From positions 6,448,001 through 6,512,000 of the forward strand of contig NC_088175.1 of assembly GCF_028769735.1 (NCBI RefSeq): a stretch of 64,000 nt of DNA, written 5' to 3'. Made by a program: the position numbers and the translations under genes. Shown one piece after another: positions 1 through 11,900 of this stretch. This stretch comes from Zonotrichia leucophrys gambelii (lineage: Eukaryota; Chordata; Aves; Passeriformes; Passerellidae). Positions within the stretch are counted from its first letter, which is position 1; each line of letters begins with the position of its first letter. Below the pieces are notes generated by a model. The model was not told where the DNA came from. It did not search any database and saw nothing but the letters and a program-made list of their open reading frames with translations.

Positions 1-2220
1 GCTTCTTATCAGCAGCTTATTTTGGCCTATTGGTCTTGAAACATTTTCATAACACCTCATCAGCACCTGATTTTGCTAATTCATGATGTGGCTGAAGTTG
101 AAGTAAAGGTGGCTCTGCCATCTAGTTTGATTTAGATCTATTGCTGACTTAATAATATGAGCAAAAATGGCAGCTGAGCGTCTGTCTGCCTTTTTCTGTA
201 ATAAATGTACATAAAGAATCTCTGCATCTGCTAACTGATGCTGCAGATTGCTTTCCCTTCAGTGGAAATCTTTCCAAATGGTCTCAGAAGCAGCAAGAAT
301 AGATGCTTGTGGTTGTTTTTCCTGGCATGTCAGTGGTGTATGGAGATACCTCGTTTCTGCTTCCTCTGTTTCTGTCACTGCAGTTTATAGGTTGGCCATT
401 AATTTTTCTGTCAAATTGCAGTCTGGAGCATATGTGTTAGATGGCATCTACAATACATGGCACCTGCACGCTCCATACTGTTTGCTTAGTTCTGTATCAA
501 TACATTATCATTATATTTCTTTCACTGATCACTTCTGTTGCTCTTTCGATGAGTGTCATGTTTAGACTGGGTCTGTTGCTTTAAAAATGTTAGATTTATT
601 TGCTTCCATTCTTTCTGAGATTAATTGTGGGTTCCAAGAATGAGAACTCTGTAGTATAAACTTTTTTTTTTTTTTGCAATTACTTATTCAGGTAAAGGCA
701 AAACAAAACACCTTTGTGTCTGCTGTTCTTTCTACTGGGCTCCTTGAATATGTTGATGATCAGTTCCAGCATTTGGGGGACATTATTCCAGCAGGATTGT
801 CCTGATCATCTTCCCCCCATTATAGCCCCTTAGTGTTATACCAATGATTTTTTTTTTCTCCTTCCATTATAAATTCTGCAGGGAGACTTACTTCTGGTGT
901 TCAGTTTTACTGCTTGGACACAGATTTTGTTTGGAAATCCACCATACCTGGCATCACTCCATGTTGATGATTTCCTTTGTTTCTCACCCTTATTTTGTCT
1001 CTTTGTAAATTGTGTTTTCTATATTGTTATGGAACTCACAAGATCGACCTCTGCTGTCATCTTCCATATGCCACATGCTGAGTAGTAACATAAGAAAACA
1101 ACGCATTTCTTAAGGCTTTAAATTGAGAGAACTGTAACAGAACTGAAGCCTTGTGGCAAGCCAGTTTTCCCAGATGGGAAAGACTACATTTAAGGCCTTT
1201 GGTGCTATTAATTTTTAAAGGCTGCAAAGAATGAATAAAGTGTGAGTGAGGCCTGGTGGCTGACAGGGATGGAGGGGCCTGAGCTAACCGTGATACACCA
1301 GTGCCCCTGACTTCTCTCCTGACTTCATTTTGGAGCACTTTCAACATGAGGTCAGGGAGGCATTTCCAGGGGGAATAGACTTGCCAAAATATGCCTTTAT
1401 ACCCCAGTGCTGTGCTGGCAGTGATGTGGTGCTCAGCAGGTGGAGGGGCTGTTACAGAGAGATTTGCACTGGGAGAGGTAGGATTCAGGTGCAAGGCTGT
1501 TGAGCTATTTTGAGTGTTTTTCACTCTTTTTAGCCCATTCTGATTAGCTGATATCTGAGGGAAATGTTTTTTACAAATTTATGATGAAATGTAATCATTC
1601 TTTGTTGCAATTCTGTCTATATTTACTAACTTCCAGTTCCCTGAATGTCAGAAGTAAACATGAGAGGCTCATTGCTTTAACAGTCTCCTCAGATAATTGT
1701 CTACCCTAAGCCCCTCTTTCTTGCTTCATTTCTTTATCAAAATCATCCTGCATACTCTCTAGTTGTCTCTGGGGCTTTCCTGCTGCCTGCTCTATCTGTG
1801 CCTGTATTTTTGCCCTTTCTCGTCCTTGGTGAACTGAACTGAACAACATTCATTGCCCTGAGTTTGAACTTGGTCCCTAAGGAAAATTGCAGTGGTTGGT
1901 TCTTTTACTAGGCCTCTGTTTGGGGTGCTGACCTTCAGCGTTTTTTCTCTTCCATGTAAGTGTTGTAACCAGCTTTTTACATTTAGCCTACTACGTTATA
2001 TTCAATAAAATGTGACCCCTAAATTCAACTCTACTATCAGACAGATTAGGTATTCCTATTTATAAATGTCACTGGGCTTTTTTTTGTATGCTGTCAAACT
2101 GCAGTTCTCCTTTTCCCCACATCAAATTTTACTTCTTTTCCATAGACCCCATGTTTCAGAATAGAAAATGATTGACTTTTAGGGTCACTCAGGGAAGATA
2201 TTTTGTTTTCCCAGGTTTCT
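1..2220. other. AT-rich non-coding DNA, no gene seen
   Basis: No recognisable gene, domain or known repeat was found. There is a T14 run at 662-675. The longest non-repetitive open frame of the window lies here on the minus strand (1057-1524, 155 codons). It has no domain I recognise, no membrane segment and no repeated structure, and its slightly GC-richer background makes a chance frame of this size plausible. I do not call it a gene. Confidence 0.6.
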
Positions 2221-2241
2221 GGGCGGGGCACTTCAGCCAAT
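2221..2241 (+). promoter_or_regulatory. GC-box and CCAAT-box pair, possible promoter remnant
   Basis: GGGCGGGGC at 2221-2229 matches the Sp1/KLF GC-box consensus. CCAAT follows at 2237-2241, within one helical turn. The surrounding DNA is AT-rich, so a GC box is unlikely by composition alone. I see no convincing TATA box, initiator or downstream coding exon, and no CpG island around it. It could be a distal regulatory site, an alternative promoter of a non-coding transcript, or chance. Confidence 0.2.
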
Positions 2242-5200
2242 CACATTTGTTGAAGAAGATCTCACAGACATTTCAACTTGGCCTTGTTTCCTGCCAATAG
2301 CACCTGGCAAGAGAGCTACATAAGTTAAATTGCAGATATAGTAAAGATTTATTTTAGGTAAAGGCTGTTTGTAAGATGTTTGTGTGCCAAGTTATGTCTG
2401 GAGTAAACTTTTATAGCAAGCACTAAATCAGAAGCAAGCAGTACAGAAAGAATTGTAAAGGGGAGTGAAATAGAAAGGCTGACAGATCTGTAACTATAAT
2501 AAAAATGGTTGTGGAGAATTCTATGGCATTAACTTAGATAATTGCCAGAGTCGTAAAATCCAGATTTTTCTGTCTTCAAGACTCCTGGGAGCTGCTGGAG
2601 AAGAAGAAAATTAAATGTAATGGTTCATATATAATTCAGAATTTTGTTGCTTTTTATCATTCTCAAAAGAGTAAAAGTGACCTACTTTCTATATGTTGTA
2701 GTTTAGTGGGAAATTCCCCTGACTCCCAGTGTTAGCATGCTTGTTCTCCTCTTAAGCAGGTGCTAACTCTCATCTCTGCTTTACTACTGCTGGCATAGTA
2801 TGTGCTAAATGTGTTGTGACATTCTTTCCTCTCAGTGTATGGTGGAGATGGTTGTGCTCCTTCCCCAGTTCCAGTTTTGTTAAGCCTCTGGGATTAATGC
2901 AGGATCTAAATTAATTTTCTGTATGTTAGTTGTCAACCACAGAAGAAGTGATTAAATAACAAGCTCTCCTCTAAGACTGATGTTTTTGGAATCAGTAAGT
3001 TATATATAATGATGATTTAAAGGGGGAAAAAAAAAGATAAAGCTCAAAGACATGGATAAAAAGGCACCACTTCTTCTTTATTTGTTACAATATATATTTG
3101 GAAAAAAGTGTGATAGGATAATTAGAAATGTTCTTGGAACTCTGACAAGAGTCAATATTAGCTCCATTGTACGGATGGATTAGAACTGGAAACATTTCAA
3201 TACAGAAGGCTTCTTCCATTCCATGTTTACAAAATCCAAGGAGGACAGTCTAAAAAATCTGGGCGAGGAAAACTAGGAAATTGGACTTTAGGTTACACAT
3301 CAAGACTGTCTTCATTTACAGTATGATACTTCAGAAGTATGTTAGGGAGAGTATGAAAACAATCAGTTCTGATCCTGCCCTCCAAGAAAAGCCAATGTTT
3401 AGTTTTCTGGATCTAGCTATATGTGGAGGAAAAGAAGATAAATTTAATGAGTTTATACATTTCCATCATTTTGCTAGTCTTATTAATGATTGAGAAAATT
3501 CTTAAAATTTTTCACTTTTCCTATTCCCTTCATAGATAGAGACAGATAAGAGAACATGTTAATCCTCTTTTGCTGAAAAAGGAACTTTATTGACCAATAA
3601 GGGATTCTGGGCTGTAGGATGGACAGTGCTCTAGTTATTTTTCCAAAGAGAATTTGCTACACAGTTTGATTCTCAGGTGTACATACAAGAGGAAAAACAA
3701 AATAATGCTTTTCATTAAATGAAATGTATCCTTTATCCTTCCTTTCATTAAATGAAATTTTTGCAGGGAAATATTTGAAAAATAATAATGGTTTTCTTTA
3801 GCCATGTTCTATTTAGTTATTTATTTGAAGTAAGCAGTTTTCTCCAGCTATGGATATTAGACCAGTTAGTAAGATGACTTGTTCATATATTATTACTCTT
3901 TTGATCCAAGTCTTAGGAGTTGGGAGTTCGGTTCCAAAGGGAATGAATTTACGTATGCAGGACACGTTGTTCAAGGAGCTAATACTTACAGTAAACAGAG
4001 GTTGCCTAACTGTTGAGTAATGCTACAATAGTTATTTCCAATATTTTGCAAGAAACAATGTTCATGCAATGTTTTACCACTAGCAATTTGTTAGTGGTTT
4101 TAATTTAATGCCAAAAATATTGCTAAGTGCTGTAGTTTCAAAAACATGGAGCATCAAATATTGGGAACTATACCCTCTTTATATTTTTGTAAGGTAAGAC
4201 ATGCATAAAAGAGGCGCAGGTTTTTTTTCTCACATTAATGGTACTTTAAAATCTGAATAGAGTAGGAACACTCTTGTGACATCACAAATAGTAAATTATA
4301 TACATTGAAAGGAGATGCATGTGTGTGCAACTTATGTTGCAGGTTAAAGAGAAAGTCTTTAAAAATGCTTAAAAGAGGTCTTGCTCCAATTAATTAGGTC
4401 AGGAAGGCAGATACAATCTGAAGTGGCCTTATTTCATCTTCTGCTTTTGGAGAAATCATGTGTTTACATTAGAGTCAGGTCAAAACTAGCAGTACTACAA
4501 GTCTATATGCAATTCTTTGTGTAGTGTATTACATTTATTGTGATTAGTATTTGAATAGAAAAAGTTATAAAGTGAATAAAAATAAATTATCTGTAAAGTG
4601 TCCCTAGATCTCCCTCACTCCAGATCCTATAAACATTCAGAATATTGCTCTACTTAGTGTACTTGGTACCTTAACAGTATCGCTAGAAATTTTTCTTTCC
4701 ACTGGAAATAGGAGGCAATTTCCTTGTGGAAGTCATCTTTAACAAACAGTACTATTGATGCAATTCTCGCCAAGTTCTTCCATTTGAGATAGAAGCAAGT
4801 TCTTTTTTTAAAGAGGGATAACTATAGGATAAAGCAGATGAAATTATTTTTAAATGTCTTACTCTTGTTAAGTCGCAGAAAGAAGCAAAAGAAGTTTATG
4901 TCCTATGTTTTTGCTTTCTCTACTGCTGTGACATTTATGTAGGTATGCATATCTTTATAAGTTTACACATATTTACATGTCTATATTTAATAGAGACATA
5001 GTCCTCAGCTAGCTTTGATTAAACCTACTTTTCTCTAATTAGACACTTGAGTCCAAAGTACTGGATTCTAAACATGAATACTCTGTAGGGGAACTAGGAG
5101 TTTCCCAGCATTTCTTCCACCAGTTTAACAACAGTTTGATTGCTGATGCAATCCTATCATTATCACCTTCTTTAAAAATAGCAACATAATTGTTGGCCTG

Positions 5201-8200
5201 AAGTTAGTAAATTCATGTGTATTTTTTCATGTGGTATAATACTGTGCATATCTACATACAGACAGTTTTTTTCACAAAAGTATCTACATTGCATTAGCTG
5301 TTGTGGGTTTGCAGTTCCAAGCTGATTGGTCTTTGCCTGCTTCATTTTGTTAAAATCTGAGTAAAACTTTAGGTGGCCCTTTGCAAGGCTTGCCTTCAAT
5401 GAGGACCTAGAATTTAGGATATGAGACATATTAACTGGTTATTATTTCCATCAAACTCCCTCCCAATTAACATCCACTTGTGCATGTCCAACTATAAAAG
5501 TAGGTTTCTCCATAATTTCTCATTTCTCTAATCATTACTTTTTTAATAACTAGGAGCAGAAGCTGTACCAGTGTGGCTACACCTGTACGTTTCAGTACAG
5601 AAAACCCAAGAAATATTTAGGTATTCACACTAATGCCACCCTCTAGAACTTGCTTTGCAGATAATCTGTTCCTTTAAAATATTCCCTGTCTCATGTTATT
5701 TGATGAAGCATCCATAGAAGAAGGTTGGCTTTCCATACATGTGGTGGTACATGGAAAAATGTCTGTAAAGGCCTGTCAGACACCTCGTGAAATTTTTGAT
5801 GGAATGCTAGCTTGTTAGCTTAAAGGCAAAATATGGAGCCTTGTCTTGTAACACGGAGAAAAAGCCCAGTACTGATACAATCACATGAAGGAAAGAAGCC
5901 TGTGCAGGAAACCTGTGACTCTAGCTAAAGAAGCAGGTTAATTGTGATTAGGATGCTGGCAAAGACTGTGCTTTGGGGTGGAAAAGTGAGCCTACAGTTT
6001 TCTGGAAAATGACTGTGAGAAGGAGATGAAGACATGCCGAGCAGGACAGGTTCCAACCACCCAAATGCACATCAGGGGTGTGAGTGCTTGGGCAGATACA
6101 TGCAGCAGTGCAAGACAGGATGTAATCACAGATGCAGAATGAGGTAGCTGTTCTTTGTTGTGAAAAATGGTCCCACATCCTTTCTTTGGTGTAGTTAAAA
6201 GAGCTTAAATAGAAAACAAAAGAAGATACAAAATAAAAGAGCAGAAATTAGTGCAAAAAATGCAAAGTGATGAAGAGGAGCTAATGAGGTAGATTGAGAG
6301 GTGGGAATGGTGTTAACGAAATGGAAATAATACTTCTGTAGAAATTATATATGAGAATGATGTGAGTCAAATGAGAAAGCTGAATGTAATTCCATTACTG
6401 TGGGACTGAATAGCATGAAAGGAAAAATGAAGGAAATGTCAAGGAGGCAGCAGATAAAAGAAAGGTTGTGTTAGGGTGATATGTCGCTGAGGAAATGATT
6501 TTCACACTGATTGGTGTATTTTCTCCAGTGTGTTTCACTGCTTATTGCCTTTCAGAACTGATATCTTTCTGATGATTGGATGTCAGAATATTTTGTTCCA
6601 CAAAAGAAAGATTTGCTTATGGGATTTCATATACCTGTTTTGTGTGCTATTTCTTGTCACTAACCATGTCTTCTTCCTACTGCCCTTTAAACCTGATGTA
6701 ATGCTGGTTTATACATCTCCTCCTAAAGAAACACTCAACATGAGCAAGTCATAAAAGTATTCTTCAGAGTTTGCCAACACTTGAGGGCAGGAACACTCAG
6801 ACATTTTTGAATACTTTGGTTCTAATTTAGCACTAACTGGAACATACCTCATCTCCACAGTGTTATTTTCTTTAGAAAAGAACATTGGTTTCATATACAG
6901 AACAAAAGGATGATCATTAAAATCCATCTGTGGGCCTCTTTAATAAGCAGAAGCATGAGATAACCCAGAGAGCTTTTGCACAGCAGTACATTGAAACTTC
7001 ATGTCAGCAAAGTTTGCAATACTCAGAGATGGTTGGGAAGGAAGAAAGTAGAAATCCTTAACTGTTAACCAACTGAACCAGTAACCAACTAAAACTCATT
7101 CCACACTCTAGCAGATATGAATGTGTCCTTTGATTCTGCATTCCCTAACCAGTGGCAATGAAGAGTCCATATTTTCATATCTAAACATTTATGGGGAACA
7201 ACTTCTTCTGGAGGAGTAGAAATATATTTGACATAAATAGTGCAGCCTTTTCAATATCTACTTGACACACACATATTTTTCCACCAGCGGACATTGCTCA
7301 GACCACTACAGCTGTGAAATACACAGAGAAAAGCTGGTCAAGACAAGGAAAAAATTACCAAGCAGGAATACAAATTTTGGAGCATGAATTATCAAAAATT
7401 CTTATCTTCTATGTGAGGGGATGCTAGAAAATGTTATTATTTTAGATTTAGTTGCATAGGAGCTGGTAAAAATTGAGATTTAGATATTGGGGACACATAT
7501 AAACACTTTACCATATGATAAAAAATTGTACTTAATATATGAAACATTATTAGTAAAATTAAAAAGAGCTGGTCACCCTGTTTTACTGGGTTGTGTGTAA
7601 GGTTAAAAAAAGTCAAAAACTGCACCATTTGGCTGTTGTAAATGGGTGACCTTCATATTTCTTTTCCTGAAGGTGAATGTATATGAAAGAGATAAGCTAG
7701 AATGTCAACTAGCAATATGTCAGCTATGGCATGTGGGTTGTTCATATCCAGGCTGTTGGCAATTAGAAAATGCCAATTAAATGAAAAGCCACTTCTCCAT
7801 GGTGTGAGGTGGAAGAACCTACCTTGCATTCATGGCAGGACTAGATGATGTACTATAAAAGGCTGTTGTATTTTACCCATTGATCTCTAGAATACTGTAA
7901 GAGGGAAGAAAATATGGAGAACCTTGAAATTCAGAGCCAATTATTCTTCCCAAGTTTTGCATGATTCTCGGGATGGTGAGTAATGGGTTGCTGTTCTGCA
8001 CAGCAGCACAGCTGTACAGCTACTGGATTTGCTTCAACAAAACATCAACTTTTCAGTAAAAAATTGGCTGCAAGAAGATAACAGATGTACAAAAGAAAAT
8101 AGGGAAAGAATAAATCTTAACATCTTTATATTTTGTTTACTAGGAATTTTTAAAGGAAGAAAAAGCTTAACTGTTATGGCAAGTTGATATTTTTGCCCTT

Positions 8201-8918
8201 ATAAACTATTTTTATTGTACTAATTTGTTCATATTATTGTACCACAGATAAGAGCACTGTTGTTACAGCTTGGCAGGTTCATAGTCAACCTTCCTTTTCC
8301 AAATACTTGTATCTTTGGTACTATTTAAGTGGCAACAGAAGCTGGCAAGAATCTACGGCTACACTTCTTGTTCTTTTTAACTATGAAAAACACTCTGGTT
8401 AACTCTTGTCTTTGTTTAGTCTATTGTTTCAGTTTCTTTGAAAAGACAATGGCAGACATTTTATGGGAGCGAATTATGGTTCAATCTCTAAGAAGTTTAT
8501 TTCTGTTTGCTAACAAACTAGTCTTTTGGGGGCTTTGTATTTCTTATAGTAGCAGTCATGGACACTAATTCCCAAATATGGGCTTGTAATTCCTGCATGG
8601 GGTTATGGTCACAGAAATATAAAAGGCACAGGAACTAGGAATAGTGACATAATCCCACAAGTGTTACAGAAAGAGAGGTCATAATGCCCTTTAAGTGAAG
8701 CTGTGACTGGAAATGTTCAGGACTTACTGTCCCAGTAAACCTATTGTCCTCATTATATGAACTCTCTGTGGGCACCAGACAAACACATAACAGAAAAGCT
8801 GTCTTCTGCCCAGAAAAGCTTATTTTCTAATTTACAGCTTCTTTGAGCAGCTACTGTCCACAATAAATCTCAAAAGGTTGCTTTCTCTTAACAGTGCTTT
8901 AGTTTTCACTGAAGCAAG
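2242..8918. other. AT-rich non-coding DNA, no gene seen
   Basis: Unique-looking AT-rich sequence with homopolymer runs and only short open frames (85 codons or fewer), many overlapping on opposite strands. The one structure worth naming is the duplicated palindrome at 3710-3758, listed separately. Confidence 0.6.
3710..3758. repeat. Two copies of a 15-16 bp palindrome, 33 bp apart
   Basis: The 16-mer TTTCATTAAATGAAAT occurs at 3710-3725 and again at 3743-3758. Its first 15 bases are a perfect palindrome around a central A. Each copy can form a small hairpin, and the two copies can also pair with each other. The core ATTTAATG-like sequence resembles homeodomain-type AT-rich sites, but no binding data can be read from sequence alone. 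Confidence 0.7.
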
Positions 8919-8956
8919 CGCGGAGCTCGGGCAGCGCTGACCTGCACACGCTCCCG
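8919..8956. other. Small isolated CpG cluster
   Basis: Six CpG dinucleotides fall within 38 bp (8919, 8921, 8928, 8935, 8949 and 8955), whereas the flanking kilobases contain almost none. The segment is far too short for a CpG island. It may be a conserved regulatory element, an insertion of GC-rich repeat DNA, or a recently captured segment. No open frame of interest crosses it. Confidence 0.5.
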
Positions 8957-11900
8957 AGAGTTTCCACTGGAGTGGCTCTGGTGCTCACAATCCATCCTGT
9001 TCCTGCCAGTGCCATAAAAACTGATGTTTTCAGAGGCAGGGAAGGGCAGGGAAGCAGGCAGTGATACTTCCTGAGAACAGCTTCCCAGTTCTGCAACACT
9101 TTGAAAGTCAGGGACTTCTTGAACCAGAAATAATCATGTGGGTTTGAGGTGTCTTTGCCTCAGGGGATTTCTCTTCCAAGAACTTGTCTAGTTTTCTATT
9201 GAACCCCTGTCATCTACACTTGGGGCACAGTGTTCTGGTCCAAAATTGCATATTGTTGTGAATGTGCCTTGTTTTGCTGGTTTAGTGGCTGGTACCTGCA
9301 AAGTTGCCAGGGTAGGAAAGTAGTGCTTGTTAGGACAAGCAGTACTTTCTTGGGATGGCCCCAGAATAACCAAATGCACACTTCTTTTTACAGCAAAAAA
9401 ATGATGAATATTATGATACTGTAGATACCAATGCTTTAAAAAAAAATGTATTTTAGTAGTTAAAAGCTTCTATAGGTGATAGCTAACCAATATGTCAGGA
9501 AAAATAACTAGTGATGGGAAAAAACCCCAAAAAACAGCAAGAAAGAGCCTCTAAACTATTGTTCTGCCTTGAAGACCCTGTGTACATAACCAGATAGTCT
9601 TCTTGTTCACAGCCTTGGAAGAAAAGACAGAGAAGTGTGTCTTATATTTATGCATCACTGGATTTTTTACATATAGTGGTTCAGGAATTACATCACACAA
9701 GGTTTTTACTCTCCATCTCCTTTTACAATTCACTTTTAGGTATGGTATGTCTACAGCATAGTTACAAAAGTTATTTAAATTGAGCTACCCAGAACAACAT
9801 GCTGCTGCAGCTAAACTGTGCAACTGGATCTTAGTTTGCTGCCAGCAGCAGTGTTTCCTCTGCACTGTGGTAAACTGCCAAGTAAACACACACCTTAACT
9901 TCCAAAAGTGACCACAGCAGTCTTCATTTGCTACTCTTTTTTAAAATGTAATTTTCACTACTTGATAATTTGAATGAGCACTTGATCAGACAGAGGGCAT
10001 GTATTGAAACATTTGCATATCTTGCAAGTGAAGTTTTGCATGTTGTAAAAACAAATTCACTCTATAGTTTCACATGAAGGCTTAAAATAATTATTAAACA
10101 AGTCTTTGTTTTCATGCTGGGCTGAGGTTTCCTTCCACATCTGTAGTAAATTGTCCTAAGGAACATTGATTCAAAAGAACTAGATTGTCTTTTAGTAGCA
10201 TGGTTAGGATAGGCAGATGAGTCATGAGGAAGATTACTGTTATAGTTGATGTCAGGAAAAAAACTGGGGTTTTATGTATTATATTTCAGCAAGTAAAATA
10301 CATAAAAATTTGGTCTCTTTAGCAAGATCATCTGGTTTCACTAAGTCTTGTGTCACCCTTTGAGCAGTCTACCTTCTATGTCTGAGGGATGAAATGCTAG
10401 AATATAAAAAATAGTTAGATGTTTTTCTGCCAGCGTTATTGCCACTAGACAATTTTCCAGCATGTGATTGATGGTAAAGGTTTCTGCATCATACATAATA
10501 ATTCCAGGTGACTTTTGCAGACTGCATTTAAGTTGAATGGCATCTGATGTAATTTAATGAGCAAATTGTCCTTTATATGAACAGTGAATCCTGTACCACC
10601 AGTTCCTGCAGCCTTTCTCTCCAAGCAACATAAATAATTGTCTTTTCTGAGTTATTCCTTTACCTTTTTTTGGGGAGTCTTAGACTTCATCCATCTTCCT
10701 GGTAGTGAGGGAGAGCTGTGTTACACTGTTAGAATTCAAGACAATCTAAGTTACAAAAGAATACTTTTCTTCATAGCACTATTTTGCAAAGTGTGCATGC
10801 GTGGCAGGAGAGTTACTTTTATTTTTTTAACTTGAGGCAGATAGTGTATAAAGTGTATAAAATTCAGTGGAAGCCCAAATTGAACTGACAGATTATACAC
10901 TAGGATTTGAAGAAATGACATTAGTATAATATGGGAGGAAAACCCAGTGTGAACCAGCCTTCTTGAAAAGGGATAAAAAAATAAATTAATTTGTGATAAT
11001 ACTTATTTTAGGGAGAAGGAAATGAGCTGAAGTAGAAATTATATTAGTCTTTGCAGTCTTGCAAAGAAGAGTGATGTATATAAAAAAGCAACTAAATAAT
11101 TGTGGAAGTTATGCTTTGATATTTGTGTTCTTCTCTCTTAATTCTATGTATGGCCACATGTAACTATGGCAGGTGAAGTCAACTTTTTGGAAACAATTCT
11201 AAAAAGTTCTGGTTTCAGCTGCAAATGTCAAATATCATCCTAAGGCTGTTTCTGATTTCTCTCTTGTGATGGGCATTGGCAAAAATCCAGAGAGCAATAA
11301 TGTAAACTTGATTTTCAGTTTTGAGTTAGACACATAAGGAAGAAATTTCTGATCTATAATGTAATTTGAAAACCCAACTTAGACAAGAATTAAATATTCT
11401 ATCCGTATCTGATTTGGTTTTTATTGATGATCTATAGATGGTGTGGCCATTATTTCTGTGAAAAACTGCTCAGTTTTCTTCAAGCATTTCTCCCTATGCT
11501 GTTTTACCATCTGTTGATGAATGTAAGTAAATATTGTTATTGTAAAGATAGTCTCTAGTCTGGCCTGTAACGTGTGATCCAAATTAAATCTTGGCTCTCT
11601 GGGGAGTTTGTGATTTTTAGTGGTTCTGAGTGTATGTGACTGAGAGTGTGTATAAAAACCACAAACCACCAAGGTCATTTTTATTTATTTATTTATTTGC
11701 TTTGGAGACCCCGTCCCTGCTTTGGGAGGGGGTGCTAGAAATCTGGGTGCATGAGGTAAGTCCTTCTTACATATGGAGTGAATTAGGAAAGGCTGAGAGA
11801 GAAAAATACTGCATTTTCCAGCATCCATCAGTATGAAACTGGAATATGTGTTAAGCAGCTGCCAACTTTACATGCTGAGCAGAATACTGACAGTAAGCTT

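Noticed and set aside
1057..1524. 155-codon minus-strand open frame
   Set aside because: Longest non-repetitive frame, but no domain, no signal peptide and no splice context. My rough estimate from stop-codon frequency is that a frame of this length is not surprising in 64 kb with GC-richer patches.
11745..11760. ATGAG/GTAAGTCC splice-donor match
   Set aside because: Good donor consensus, but the only upstream acceptor-like AG is poor and the intervening sequence has no convincing coding frame.
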